Below, in pieces: positions 1 through 6,646 of a stretch of DNA of 7,377 nucleotides. The notes below the pieces were generated by a model. That model saw nothing but the letters and a program-made list of their open reading frames with translations, was not told the origin of the DNA and made no database searches. The first letter of the stretch is position 1, and every line of letters begins with the position of its first letter. The DNA lies in the NCBI GenBank assembly GCA_902488815.1, contig CABTXP010000053.1, positions 1 to 7,377 on the forward strand. The letters are read 5' to 3'. The stretch comes from an uncultured Eubacteriales bacterium (lineage in GTDB: Bacteria; Bacillota; Clostridia; Tissierellales; Peptoniphilaceae). The position numbers and the translations under genes are program-made.

Positions 1-980
1 CAGAAGAAAAGAAAGAAGAAGCGGCAAAAACAGAAACAGCAGCAGACGGCGATGTCATCGAAGTTAAAATAGGTCACACCGACTCTTCACAAAGATCAAC
101 TCACAAATGGGCTGTATGGCTAGGTGAATACTTGGAAGAAAAGGCACCCGGCAAATTTAAAGTTGAAGTTTATCCTGACGGACAACTTGGAGACTCTCCG
201 GACCTTATTGCAGGAGTTAAACTCGGCACACTACAAATTAACTTTGACTTGTCATCAGTTGTAACTGCAGCAGCAGGAGATGCGGCAAGCTGTATCGACC
301 TTCCTTTCCTATATCCGACATATGAAGACTGGGTAGAAGGAACATTTGAAAACGGCGGACTTGAAGTATTCAACAAGACACTTGAAGACTCAGGCTACTA
401 CTGCTTAGATATGTTCTACAACGGCATGAGACAAGTAATCAGTTCAAAACGTTGCTACCACAACTCAGATGACCTAAAGGGACAAAAAGTTAGAATAGCA
501 CAAAACGAACTTAACGTACAACTTTGGAAAGCAATGGGCGCAAACCCGACACCAATGGCATGGGGCGAAGTTATAACTTCACTTTCACAAGGTACAATTG
601 ACGCTCTTGACCACTCACTTGGAGTATTTAACGACTTCTCACTACACGAAATAGCACCATATGTAACAATAACTAACCACGCAAGCTCACCCTTCCCGCT
701 AATTTGCTCAAAAGAATGGATAGACAGCATGCCTGAAGCTGAAAAAGAAATATTTATGGCAGGCGTTAGAGAAATGTGCAAGAACCAACGTGAAGAAGAA
801 AGAGCTAACGAAGCAGGTTACATCGAAAGATTTAAGAAAGAAAACGCAACTGTAGAAGAACTTACACCTGAAGAAGTAGCTGCATTCATCCAAGAAGTTC
901 AACCTGTATATGACAACATGAGAGCAAAGGTTGGCGACGAAGTAATGGATATGTGGTTAAACACTGTACCAAAACACTAA
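1..980 (+). CDS. dctP: TRAP transporter substrate-binding protein, DctP family (5' partial)
   Basis: Extracytoplasmic solute receptor of a tripartite ATP-independent periplasmic (TRAP) transporter; it delivers an organic acid to the QM membrane pair encoded just downstream. The reading frame is open from base 3, giving 325 visible residues; the signal peptide and any lipobox lie off the left edge. The first 17 or so residues are a Glu/Lys/Ala/Thr linker, as expected between a lipidated Cys and the folded domain of a Gram-positive lipoprotein. The fold then starts at VKIGHT. Family marks: GQLGD, DLPFLYP, GQKVRIAQ (Arg at visible residue 164, the family position for contacting a substrate carboxylate), PTPMAWGEV and TNHASSPFP. 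The usual DGQE-type segment reads DALD, so the ligand cannot be assigned. Five Cys occur in the exported domain. All 15 Asn codons from residue 44 on are AAC, suggesting high expression. An internal TTG at 132 is not the start, because the fold begins upstream of it. Confidence 0.93.
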   Translation, partial: EEKKEEAAKTETAADGDVIEVKIGHTDSSQRSTHKWAVWLGEYLEEKAPGKFKVEVYPDGQLGDSPDLIAGVKLGTLQINFDLSSVVTAAAGDAASCIDLPFLYPTYEDWVEGTFENGGLEVFNKTLEDSGYYCLDMFYNGMRQVISSKRCYHNSDDLKGQKVRIAQNELNVQLWKAMGANPTPMAWGEVITSLSQGTIDALDHSLGVFNDFSLHEIAPYVTITNHASSPFPLICSKEWIDSMPEAEKEIFMAGVREMCKNQREEERANEAGYIERFKKENATVEELTPEEVAAFIQEVQPVYDNMRAKVGDEVMDMWLNTVPKH

Positions 981-988
981 GATTATAA

Positions 989-1008
989 CTTCCGGCTTCG
1001 GCCGGAAG
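989..1008 (+). promoter_or_regulatory. Intercistronic UUCG hairpin between dctP and dctQ
   Basis: An 8-bp perfect stem, CTTCCGGC paired with GCCGGAAG, is closed by the very stable C(UUCG)G tetraloop. It sits 8 bases after the dctP stop and 20 bases before the dctQ ATG. The 3' flank (AATTATTTAAGG) has no U-run, so it does not look like a strong intrinsic terminator. In binding-protein transporter operons such hairpins often protect the 3' end of the receptor message or trim read-through, making more receptor than membrane subunit. That role here is inference; the structure itself is plain. Confidence 0.8.
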
Positions 1009-1028
1009 AATTATTTAAGGAGGATAAG

Positions 1029-1517
1029 ATGAATAAAAAAGTAACTAATGTCCTCGACAAAGTTGAAAACATCGTATTGGTTTCCATGTTTGTTGCCATG
1101 GTTTTGGTAATTTTCTTCCAAGTTATCATGAGATATGTATTTAAAAACTCGCTTTCATGGTCTGAAGAGCTTGGAAAATTTATCTTCGTATGGATATCCT
1201 GGCTTGGTATTGCCATTGGACAAAAACGTGGAGAACACATTAGAATTACACTTTTGGTAGATAGACTGCCTTTTAAAGGGCAACAGTTTTTAAATTTACT
1301 TTCCGACATTATTGTTATACTTATTTGTCTTGTGACTACCTACTATTCTATTTCACTTGTAGGTTCACAGGCAGGTACAAGATATGCGGGAATTAAAATA
1401 AGTATGTCTTGGGGCTATCTTTCAGTAGCAGTCGGATGTATTTTAATGATTATCAGGTGTATTGCCAGCTCACTCGAGTCTATTAGATTAATGCGTGAAG
1501 GAAAGAAGGTGGAATAA
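1029..1517 (+). CDS. dctQ: TRAP transporter small permease subunit, DctQ family
   Basis: Small integral membrane subunit of the TRAP transporter, which pairs with the large DctM-type subunit to form the Na+-coupled permease. It has 162 residues, the usual size. Four hydrophobic segments lie at about residues 15-34, 50-64, 87-112 and 128-148. The family signature is clear: VIMRYVFKNSLSWSEEL with E46/E47, followed by FVWISWLGIA and the polar turn GEHIRI. The start is the ATG placed after AAGGAGGA (1017-1024). Its stop overlaps the next start as TAATG, so the two membrane subunits are probably translationally coupled and made in equal amounts. Codon use is less biased than in the receptor gene upstream (mixed AAT/AAC), consistent with lower expression. 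Confidence 0.93.
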   Translation: MNKKVTNVLDKVENIVLVSMFVAMVLVIFFQVIMRYVFKNSLSWSEELGKFIFVWISWLGIAIGQKRGEHIRITLLVDRLPFKGQQFLNLLSDIIVILICLVTTYYSISLVGSQAGTRYAGIKISMSWGYLSVAVGCILMIIRCIASSLESIRLMREGKKVE

Positions 1518-2839
1518 TGGCAGTCGGTTCTTTATTTATAATATTATTTATAATGCTTTTAATCGGAGTGCCTGTAGGCTTTGCCATTGGCGGAGCGACA
1601 ATGATATCCATGTGGTTCTTCTCGGATCTTAACATGGTCATTAACGCACAGTATGCTTATTCCGGAATCAGTTCCTTTACTGTAATGGCAATTCCCTTTT
1701 TCATGTTGGCAGGTTCAATTATGTCAACGGGAGGAATTGCAAGAAGAATTGTAAACTTTGCGGCTGCACTTATTGACTTCGTAACAGGAGCCTTAGGTAG
1801 CGTTGCAATACTTTCCTGTATGTTTTTCGGAGCTCTTTGCGGTTCCGGTATGGCTACCACTTCCGCAATAGGTGGAATGATGATACCTGAAATGACTAAG
1901 AAAGGCTATCCGTCAGAATATGCGGCAACGCTTGTATGTTTCGGCGGTATTATAGGACCTATTATCCCACCGTCACTTTCATTTGTGCTTTACGGGGCTG
2001 CAACCGGTGTTACTGTACCTCAACTTTTCTTGGCGGGAGTATTGCCGGGAATCTTACTCGGTGTTGTATTTATTGCATTTAACACATTTATCTGTAAGAA
2101 AAGAGGCATTGACCTTGCATCTTCCCACGGAGAAATGGTAGGGGGAGAAATTAAAAAAGTTCCAATCGGCCAAGCGTTAAAGGCCAGAGGAAAAAAAGTT
2201 TGGGTTTCTTTAAAAGACGGTATTTGGGCATTATTATCCCCACTTATTATCCTTGGAGGAATTTATTCAGGAGTATTTACACCGACAGAGGCGGCTTGTA
2301 TATCAGTAGTTTATTCAGCTCTTATCAGCTTGTTCTTATACAAGGACATGGATATAAAGGATCTTTACTATACAGTTTTGGATTCAGCTGTACTAAACGG
2401 TATCACATCTTTCTTACTTGGATACTCAACAGTATTTTCTACATACATGACATTTGCTAAAGTACCTCAAATGATTACAGTGTTCTTGACGGAAGTTTCC
2501 GACAATCCGATGGTAGTATTGTTGTTTATCAACTTAATACTTTTAGCAGTAGGATTGTTCTTAGATACGGTACCTGCAATTATAGTTATGGCACCTATGT
2601 TACTTCCAACTGTAAAAGCACTTGGTATAAATCCGATTCACTTCGGAGTTATTATGGCAGTAAACCTTGCAATAGGATTATGTACGCCGCCTTATGGCTG
2701 TAACCTGTTCGTAGGGGCTGCGGTGGCAAAGATAAAATTGGAGTCTATGTTTAAAGACATCATCCCCTATTTTATCGCCTCCCTCGTAGCGCTGGCCTTA
2801 ATAACCTATGTACCTTGGTTGAGTTTAGCTCTCCTATAA
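1517..2839 (+). CDS. dctM: TRAP transporter large permease subunit, DctM family
   Basis: Large membrane subunit that carries the substrate and cation path of the TRAP transporter. It has 440 residues, about normal for the family, and is hydrophobic throughout with roughly a dozen membrane segments. Family motifs in order: GVPVGFAIG (near 17-25), AIPFFMLAGSIMSTGGIARR, FGALCGSGMATTSAIGGMMIPEM, GGIIGPIIPPSL, FTPTEAA, and near the C-terminus NLAIGLCTPPYGCNLFVGAA. The two GPIIPPS/CTPPYG-type hairpins match the helical re-entrant elements of the DctM/ion-transporter superfamily. The ATG overlaps the dctQ stop (TAATG), and AAGGTGG at 1506-1512 is the likely ribosome site. Substrate cannot be read from the sequence. 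This is the last gene of the operon, followed by a terminator. Confidence 0.95.
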   Translation: MAVGSLFIILFIMLLIGVPVGFAIGGATMISMWFFSDLNMVINAQYAYSGISSFTVMAIPFFMLAGSIMSTGGIARRIVNFAAALIDFVTGALGSVAILSCMFFGALCGSGMATTSAIGGMMIPEMTKKGYPSEYAATLVCFGGIIGPIIPPSLSFVLYGAATGVTVPQLFLAGVLPGILLGVVFIAFNTFICKKRGIDLASSHGEMVGGEIKKVPIGQALKARGKKVWVSLKDGIWALLSPLIILGGIYSGVFTPTEAACISVVYSALISLFLYKDMDIKDLYYTVLDSAVLNGITSFLLGYSTVFSTYMTFAKVPQMITVFLTEVSDNPMVVLLFINLILLAVGLFLDTVPAIIVMAPMLLPTVKALGINPIHFGVIMAVNLAIGLCTPPYGCNLFVGAAVAKIKLESMFKDIIPYFIASLVALALITYVPWLSLALL

Positions 2840-2851
2840 TATTAATATATA

Positions 2852-2883
2852 AAAAGAGAAGAGGATTTTTCCTCTTCTTTTTT
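2852..2883. terminator. Bidirectional intrinsic terminator between dctM and proC
   Basis: Bases 2852-2865 pair with 2870-2883 over 14 bp, with one G-U and a TTTT loop. The core is GAAGAGGA/TCCTCTTC and the outer part is A-tract against T-tract. Read on +, the stem runs into TTCTTTTTTG; read on -, it ends in CTCTTTTTATAT. Both flanking genes converge on it, dctM ending 12 bases to its left and proC 43 bases to its right, so one element can stop both transcripts. Confidence 0.88.
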
Positions 2884-2926
2884 GTTTACATTTGACCGAT
2901 AAGCGGTCTATTTATTTTTGTCTAAA

Positions 2927-3727
2927 TTATTTTCCAAGTAATTTATTTTTTTCACATGAAGCGGTAATTGCATTAATAAGAGCCGCCCTTACTCCATATT
3001 CTTCCAGGACCTTTACCCCTTCAATAGTAGAGCCGCCGGGGGAGCAGACACTGTCCTTTAACTCACCGGGGTGCTTGTCTGTCTCAAGAACCATTTTGCC
3101 AACACCTGTAAAAAGCTGTCCGCAAAGTTTGTAAGCCATGTCACGAGGCATCTTATTAAAGACGGCGCCGTCTGCCATGGCCTCCACCATCATGTATAAG
3201 AAGGCGGGACCTGCACCTGATAAAGCACCTAATACATCCATGAGAGATTCGTCTATTATTTGAGGCATACCTATTGCCCTAAACATATCTATAATCTCTT
3301 CAAACTCTTCATCACTTACATTTTCGTTTTTGCAAAAGCCGAAGACACCTTCACCTACTAAGGCGGGAGTGTTGGGCATACAGCATATTATTTTTGCCCC
3401 TTTGCCAATTACATCTGAAAGGCCTTTTAAATTCCAACCGGCTGCTATGGAGATAAAGGTCTTGCCACTGTAGTCCGCCTTTAAATTTGAATAGACATCC
3501 TTAACCATGTGAGGCTTAACGCCGATCATCACTATGTCCGAATGCTCTACTACATAGTCGTTTGAAAGACATGTGTTAATGTTGTACTTCTTTAATTTTT
3601 CCAAAGAACTTTCCGTCTTGGTTGAAGCAAAAACTCTTTTGCTATTTAATTTATCTTTTTTAAGAAGGCCTTCCAAAATTGCCTTTGCCATATTGCCTGC
3701 GCCGATGATGCCGAAATTTTTATCCAT
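2927..3727 (-). CDS. proC: Pyrroline-5-carboxylate reductase
   Basis: Catalyses the last step of proline synthesis, NAD(P)H-dependent reduction of 1-pyrroline-5-carboxylate to L-proline, in the cytoplasm. Length is 266 residues, normal for ProC. An N-terminal Rossmann fold carries GIIGAGNMA (6-14), then VKPH (70-73) and MPNTPALVGEG (117-127). The C-terminal helical domain contains SGAGPAF and the family signature starting at PGELKDSVCSPGGST (220-234). The start is taken as the ATG whose first base is 3727, because it is preceded at normal distance by AGAGGTGG (complement of 3733-3740). An in-frame GTG three codons upstream lies inside that ribosome site and is unlikely to be used. The gene stands alone, convergent with the TRAP operon and divergent from nrdDG. 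No other proline genes are visible. Confidence 0.96.
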   Translation of the reverse strand: MDKNFGIIGAGNMAKAILEGLLKKDKLNSKRVFASTKTESSLEKLKKYNINTCLSNDYVVEHSDIVMIGVKPHMVKDVYSNLKADYSGKTFISIAAGWNLKGLSDVIGKGAKIICCMPNTPALVGEGVFGFCKNENVSDEEFEEIIDMFRAIGMPQIIDESLMDVLGALSGAGPAFLYMMVEAMADGAVFNKMPRDMAYKLCGQLFTGVGKMVLETDKHPGELKDSVCSPGGSTIEGVKVLEEYGVRAALINAITASCEKNKLLGK

Positions 3728-3756
3728 TTTGTCCACCTCTTTATTTTTATACAGAT

Positions 3757-3762
3757 ATTATA
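3757..3762 (-). promoter_or_regulatory. Candidate proC promoter -10 box
   Basis: On the - strand TATAAT lies 29 bases upstream of the proC ATG. No good -35 is found at 16-18 bp spacing (AAGTAT at 17 bp is the best), so it may be weak or activator-dependent. The leader it would give is short, about 20 bases, which is enough for the AGAGGTGG ribosome site. Confidence 0.4.
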
Positions 3763-3816
3763 GCTAAAAAACAAAGGAAATACTTTACGAAAATAGTTAT
3801 AATTTTATACATTTGG

Positions 3817-3839
3817 TGGCAAAAAAATATTTTTTGCCA
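3817..3839. repeat. 23-bp palindrome with TGGCAAA arms (possible operator)
   Basis: TGGCAAAAAA (3817-3826) and TTTTTTGCCA (3830-3839) are perfect inverted arms around a central ATA. The left arm extends outward as GGTGGCAAA, and this 9-mer recurs at 3859-3867. A near copy of the right arm, TTTTTACCAAAA, lies at 3891-3902. The element sits between the divergent proC and nrdD promoters, upstream of both. The symmetry, with GC ends and an A/T core, suggests a dimeric regulator site, but I do not recognise the motif. It has no U-run on either strand that would make it a terminator. Confidence 0.5.
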
Positions 3840-3853
3840 AAAATTTTAACATT

Positions 3854-3895
3854 TAAAAGGTGGCAAATGTGCTGTTTCATCCACTTTTTATTTTT
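3854..3895 (+). terminator. Terminator-like hairpin in the proC-nrdD intergenic region (function unclear)
   Basis: TAAAAGGTGG (3854-3863) pairs with CCACTTTTTA (3881-3890), with one G-U, around a 17-base loop; the U-rich stretch TTTTTATTTTT (3885-3895) overlaps and follows the 3' arm. It resembles an intrinsic terminator, but no recognised gene reads into it from the left. It could end a very short transcript started near 3784-3811 (TTTACG, 16 bp, TATACA). The stem is AT-rich, the loop is large, and chance formation in AT-rich DNA is possible. Confidence 0.3.
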
Positions 3896-3912
3896 ACCAA
3901 AACAGTGAACAA

Positions 3913-3928
3913 TCACAATATATTGAGT
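3913..3928 (+). promoter_or_regulatory. NrdR box 1 upstream of nrdDG
   Basis: TCACAATATATTGAGT matches the NrdR-box pattern (N)CACWATATATWGTGT at all but one position. NrdR is the zinc/ATP-cone repressor of ribonucleotide reductase genes. The site lies 104 bases before the nrdD start, upstream of the -35 box, and is paired with a second site 42 bp downstream. Confidence 0.75.
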
Positions 3929-3944
3929 ATTTTACGGAAAATAA

Positions 3945-3973
3945 TTGAATGAAGTCACAATATGTAGTATAAT
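3945..3973 (+). promoter_or_regulatory. nrdDG promoter (-35 and -10)
   Basis: TTGAAT (3945-3950) and a perfect TATAAT (3968-3973) are separated by 17 bp, a standard sigma-A promoter. Transcription would start near 3980, giving a leader of about 37 bases before the nrdD ATG. The -10 overlaps NrdR box 2 and the -35 lies between the two boxes, so bound NrdR would block RNA polymerase. Confidence 0.75.
3955..3970 (+). promoter_or_regulatory. NrdR box 2 overlapping the nrdDG -10
   Basis: TCACAATATGTAGTAT matches the NrdR-box pattern at about 14 of 16 positions. Its first base is 42 bp from that of box 1, four helical turns, so both sites face the same side of the DNA. Tandem boxes at whole-turn spacing are the known arrangement for NrdR. 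The last three bases of this box are the first three of the -10. Confidence 0.7.
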
Positions 3974-4016
3974 TTATTCATTCTTAAAAATCTTAAAAAT
4001 ATAGAAAGGAGTAAAA

Positions 4017-6137
4017 ATGGAAGTTATTAAGAGAAACGGAACCAAGGTTCCCTTTGACAAAGATAAAATTACAATTGCAATTGAAAAGGCAATGAATTCA
4101 TCAAGCGGTATATATGTGGCGGGACAGGCTGCACAAATTGCATCTGAAATTGAAGAGTATGCAATGACTATAGGCAAGACCCTTTCAATTTACGACATAG
4201 AAGACGAAGTTTACTATAAATTAATTCAAAATAAAAACCCGGCTACGGCAAGAGCTTACGAAAATTACAAGGCCGTTCAAGCTTATAAGAGAGAGATGAA
4301 CACCACAGATGAAGACATCTTGGGCCTTTTGGATCAGACAAACATAGATGTAATAGATGAAAACTCAAACAAGAACCCGATAATTGCCTCTACTCAAAGA
4401 GATTTAATTGCGGGAGAAGTTTCAAAAGACATAGCCAAGAGAAAAATTATTCCGGCGGACTTAGTTGAAGCACATGAATCAGGCGCAATACATATTCACG
4501 ACATGGACTACATGATTCAGCCCATATTTAACTGCTGTCTTGTAAATATGAAGGACATGCTTGACAAGGGCACCGTTGTAAACGGAAAAATGATTGAGAC
4601 GCCTAAGTCCTTCCAAGTTGCCTGCAATGTAATGACGCAGATAATAGCTCAAATTGCATCAAACCAATACGGTGGTCAATCTATAAATATTTCCTGCTTA
4701 GGCAAGTATCTTCGCAAGAGCTATGACAAAAACCTTAGCCTTGCAGTAGAAACTTTGGGAGATATTGAACAGGCTGAAAAGATGGCGGACAAACTGACTA
4801 AGAGAGATCTTGAAAGCGGCATCCAAACTATTCAGTACCAAATCAATACCCTTATGACCTCAAACGGACAAGCGCCTTTTGTAACATTGTTTATGCACGT
4901 GGAAGACGGCGACCCGTACGAAGAGGAAGTTGCACAAATAATTGAAGAAATTTTAAAACAGAGAATCGAAGGCATTAAAAACGAATCGGGAGTATACGTA
5001 ACACCGGCATTCCCGAAACTCATATATGTACTTGACGAAAACAACGTAGAGAGCGACTCAAAGTACTACTACTTGACCTCACTTGCCGTAAGATGTACTG
5101 CAAAGAGAATGTATCCTGACTATATTTCCGCAAAGAAAATGCGTGAAAACTATGAAGGCAATGTCTTCAGTCCAATGGGCTGCAGGGCCTTCCTGTCACC
5201 GTACAAGGACGAAAAGGGCAGATACGTCTTTGACGGAAGATTTAATATAGGCGTTTGCACAATTAACCTTCCTCAAATCGGAATCCTTGCAAGAGGAGAT
5301 GAAAACAAGTTCTTTGAAATTTTAAACAAGAGACTTGAACTTGTTAAACGTGTGGGAGTTTTAAGATACGAACATTTGAAAAATGTCACCTCGGACTCAA
5401 GCCCCATTCACTGGCAACACGGTGCCATTGCAAGACTTCCGAAGCACACGAAGATTGAACCTTTGTTAAAGAACGGCTATGCAACTGTGACCATAGGTTA
5501 CATCGGCATATATGAAGCGACTCTTCTTACAAAGGGTGTGCCTCATACAGATCCCAAGGGATATGAATTTGCAATGAAGATTATGGATGTGCTGAACAAA
5601 AAGAAGAATGAGTGGACCAAGGAGACAGGACTTAAATTTGCAGTTTACGGAACTCCTGCAGAGTCACTGACACATAGATTTAACACAATAGACAGAGAGC
5701 GTTTCGGAATTATTAAGGACGTTACGGACAAGGGCTACTACACCAACTCCTTCCACGTAGATGTGAGACAAAAAATTTCAGCCTTCGAAAAATTTGCCTT
5801 TGAATCAAAATTCCAAGACAAGTCCTCAGGCGGATGTATTTCTTATGTAGAAATTCCCAACATGGGACACAATTTGGAAGCTTTGGAAACCTTGGTAAGA
5901 TATATTTACAACAACATTCAATATGCGGAGTTTAACACTAAGAGCGACTACTGTGCAGAGTGCGGCTTCGACGGCGAAATAAAAGTAAACGACAAAGGAG
6001 ATTGGGAATGCCCTCAATGCGGCAACACTGACAAATCAACACTTACCGTCGTTAGAAGAACATGCGGTTACCTTGGGGAGAACTTCTGGACTGAAGGCAG
6101 AACCAAGGAAATTAAGGACAGGGTACTGCATATTTAA
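4017..6137 (+). CDS. nrdD: Anaerobic (class III) ribonucleoside-triphosphate reductase
   Basis: Glycyl-radical enzyme that makes deoxyribonucleotides from ribonucleoside triphosphates without oxygen. It has 706 residues, full length. The N-terminal ATP-cone (about 1-90; VIKRNGTKVPFDKDKI) is the allosteric activity site. In the catalytic barrel, C173/C174 in FNCCLVNM and C389 in SPMGCRAF are at the positions expected for the active-site cysteines, C389 being the likely thiyl-radical Cys. Near the C-terminus C646, C649, C665 and C668 form the CxxC...CxxC zinc site, and RTCGYLG places the radical glycine at G684. The start ATG follows AAAGGAG (4005-4011). The promoter carries two NrdR-box-like sites. 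The stop overlaps the nrdG start. The oxygen-labile radical implies anaerobic growth. No other reductase class is in the window. Confidence 0.98.
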   Translation: MEVIKRNGTKVPFDKDKITIAIEKAMNSSSGIYVAGQAAQIASEIEEYAMTIGKTLSIYDIEDEVYYKLIQNKNPATARAYENYKAVQAYKREMNTTDEDILGLLDQTNIDVIDENSNKNPIIASTQRDLIAGEVSKDIAKRKIIPADLVEAHESGAIHIHDMDYMIQPIFNCCLVNMKDMLDKGTVVNGKMIETPKSFQVACNVMTQIIAQIASNQYGGQSINISCLGKYLRKSYDKNLSLAVETLGDIEQAEKMADKLTKRDLESGIQTIQYQINTLMTSNGQAPFVTLFMHVEDGDPYEEEVAQIIEEILKQRIEGIKNESGVYVTPAFPKLIYVLDENNVESDSKYYYLTSLAVRCTAKRMYPDYISAKKMRENYEGNVFSPMGCRAFLSPYKDEKGRYVFDGRFNIGVCTINLPQIGILARGDENKFFEILNKRLELVKRVGVLRYEHLKNVTSDSSPIHWQHGAIARLPKHTKIEPLLKNGYATVTIGYIGIYEATLLTKGVPHTDPKGYEFAMKIMDVLNKKKNEWTKETGLKFAVYGTPAESLTHRFNTIDRERFGIIKDVTDKGYYTNSFHVDVRQKISAFEKFAFESKFQDKSSGGCISYVEIPNMGHNLEALETLVRYIYNNIQYAEFNTKSDYCAECGFDGEIKVNDKGDWECPQCGNTDKSTLTVVRRTCGYLGENFWTEGRTKEIKDRVLHI

Positions 6138-6631
6138 TGAACTACGCACAAATTAGAAAATATGATGTGGCAAACGGCCCGGGTATTCGCACTACAATTT
6201 TTGTAACGGGCTGCACCCACAATTGTAAAGAGTGTTTTAACAAGGAGTATCAAGACTTTAACTTCGGCGATCCCTGGACGGAGAAGGAAACTGAAATGTT
6301 AAAGGACTATTTAAACCAACCTGAGATTGCAGGACTTACCGTCCTCGGTGGTGAGCCCTTTCAAAATATTGAGGGACTTGTGCCTTTGTTAAAGGAGATA
6401 AGAAAGTCCACAGACAAAGACATTTGGATTTTTTCCGGCGACACCTTTGAGACAATTAAGGCGGACGCAAAAAAGTTTGAACTTTTAAAACTCTGCGACG
6501 TTCTTGTAGACGGACCCTTTGTAAATGAATTGAAAGACTTAAGGCTTAAGTTTAGAGGCAGTTCCAATCAGAGAATTATAAAAATAAAAGACTCAATTGA
6601 AGAAGATAAAGTTGTATTGTGGGAAGAGTGA
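6137..6631 (+). CDS. nrdG: Anaerobic ribonucleotide reductase activating protein (radical SAM)
   Basis: Radical-SAM activase that cleaves S-adenosylmethionine and abstracts hydrogen from the NrdD glycine (G684 here). It has 164 residues, typical. The 4Fe-4S cluster motif CxxxCxxC is C26, C30, C33 in TGCTHNCKECFN. Other family marks are NGPGIR (13-18), GGEPF, the WIFSG segment and VDGPFVNELKDLRLKFRGSSNQR. The start codon overlaps the nrdD stop (TAATG) and has no strong Shine-Dalgarno at normal distance (AAGGA lies about 18 bases upstream), so translation is probably coupled to nrdD. The N-terminus lines up with other NrdG proteins, which supports this start. The stop codon TGA lies in the loop of the operon terminator. 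Confidence 0.97.
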   Translation: MNYAQIRKYDVANGPGIRTTIFVTGCTHNCKECFNKEYQDFNFGDPWTEKETEMLKDYLNQPEIAGLTVLGGEPFQNIEGLVPLLKEIRKSTDKDIWIFSGDTFETIKADAKKFELLKLCDVLVDGPFVNELKDLRLKFRGSSNQRIIKIKDSIEEDKVVLWEE

Positions 6632-6645
6632 TCTTCCCATTTTTT
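6620..6645 (+). terminator. nrdDG intrinsic terminator overlapping the stop codon
   Basis: TGGGAAGA (6620-6627) and TCTTCCCA (6632-6639) form an 8-bp stem around the 4-base loop GTGA, followed by TTTTTT (6640-6645). The nrdG TGA is in the loop, so the left arm is coding sequence and a terminating ribosome would cover the hairpin. Confidence 0.88.
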
Positions 6646-6646
6646 G

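Noticed and set aside
132..134. TTG at 132 as the start of the binding-protein gene.
   Set aside because: The frame is open to base 3 and the upstream residues contain the normal first beta strand (VKIGHT) of the family, so the gene begins left of the window.
983..1309. 108-codon - strand frame over dctQ.
   Set aside because: Antisense to a well-supported membrane protein gene; Ser/Thr/Leu-rich composition typical of a reverse-strand shadow.
2200..2460. 86-codon + strand frame inside dctM.
   Set aside because: An alternate frame within an intact dctM, with no start signal and no family resemblance.
2894..2908. Small inverted repeat GACCG-ATAAG-CGGTC after the dctM terminator, followed by a T-rich stretch on +.
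   Set aside because: Only 5 bp, and a stronger terminator lies just upstream. It could be a weak second terminator but cannot be told from chance.
2892..3134. 80-codon + strand frame overlapping the 3' end of proC.
   Set aside because: It is the antisense shadow of a clear proC coding sequence and has no ribosome site or recognisable domain.
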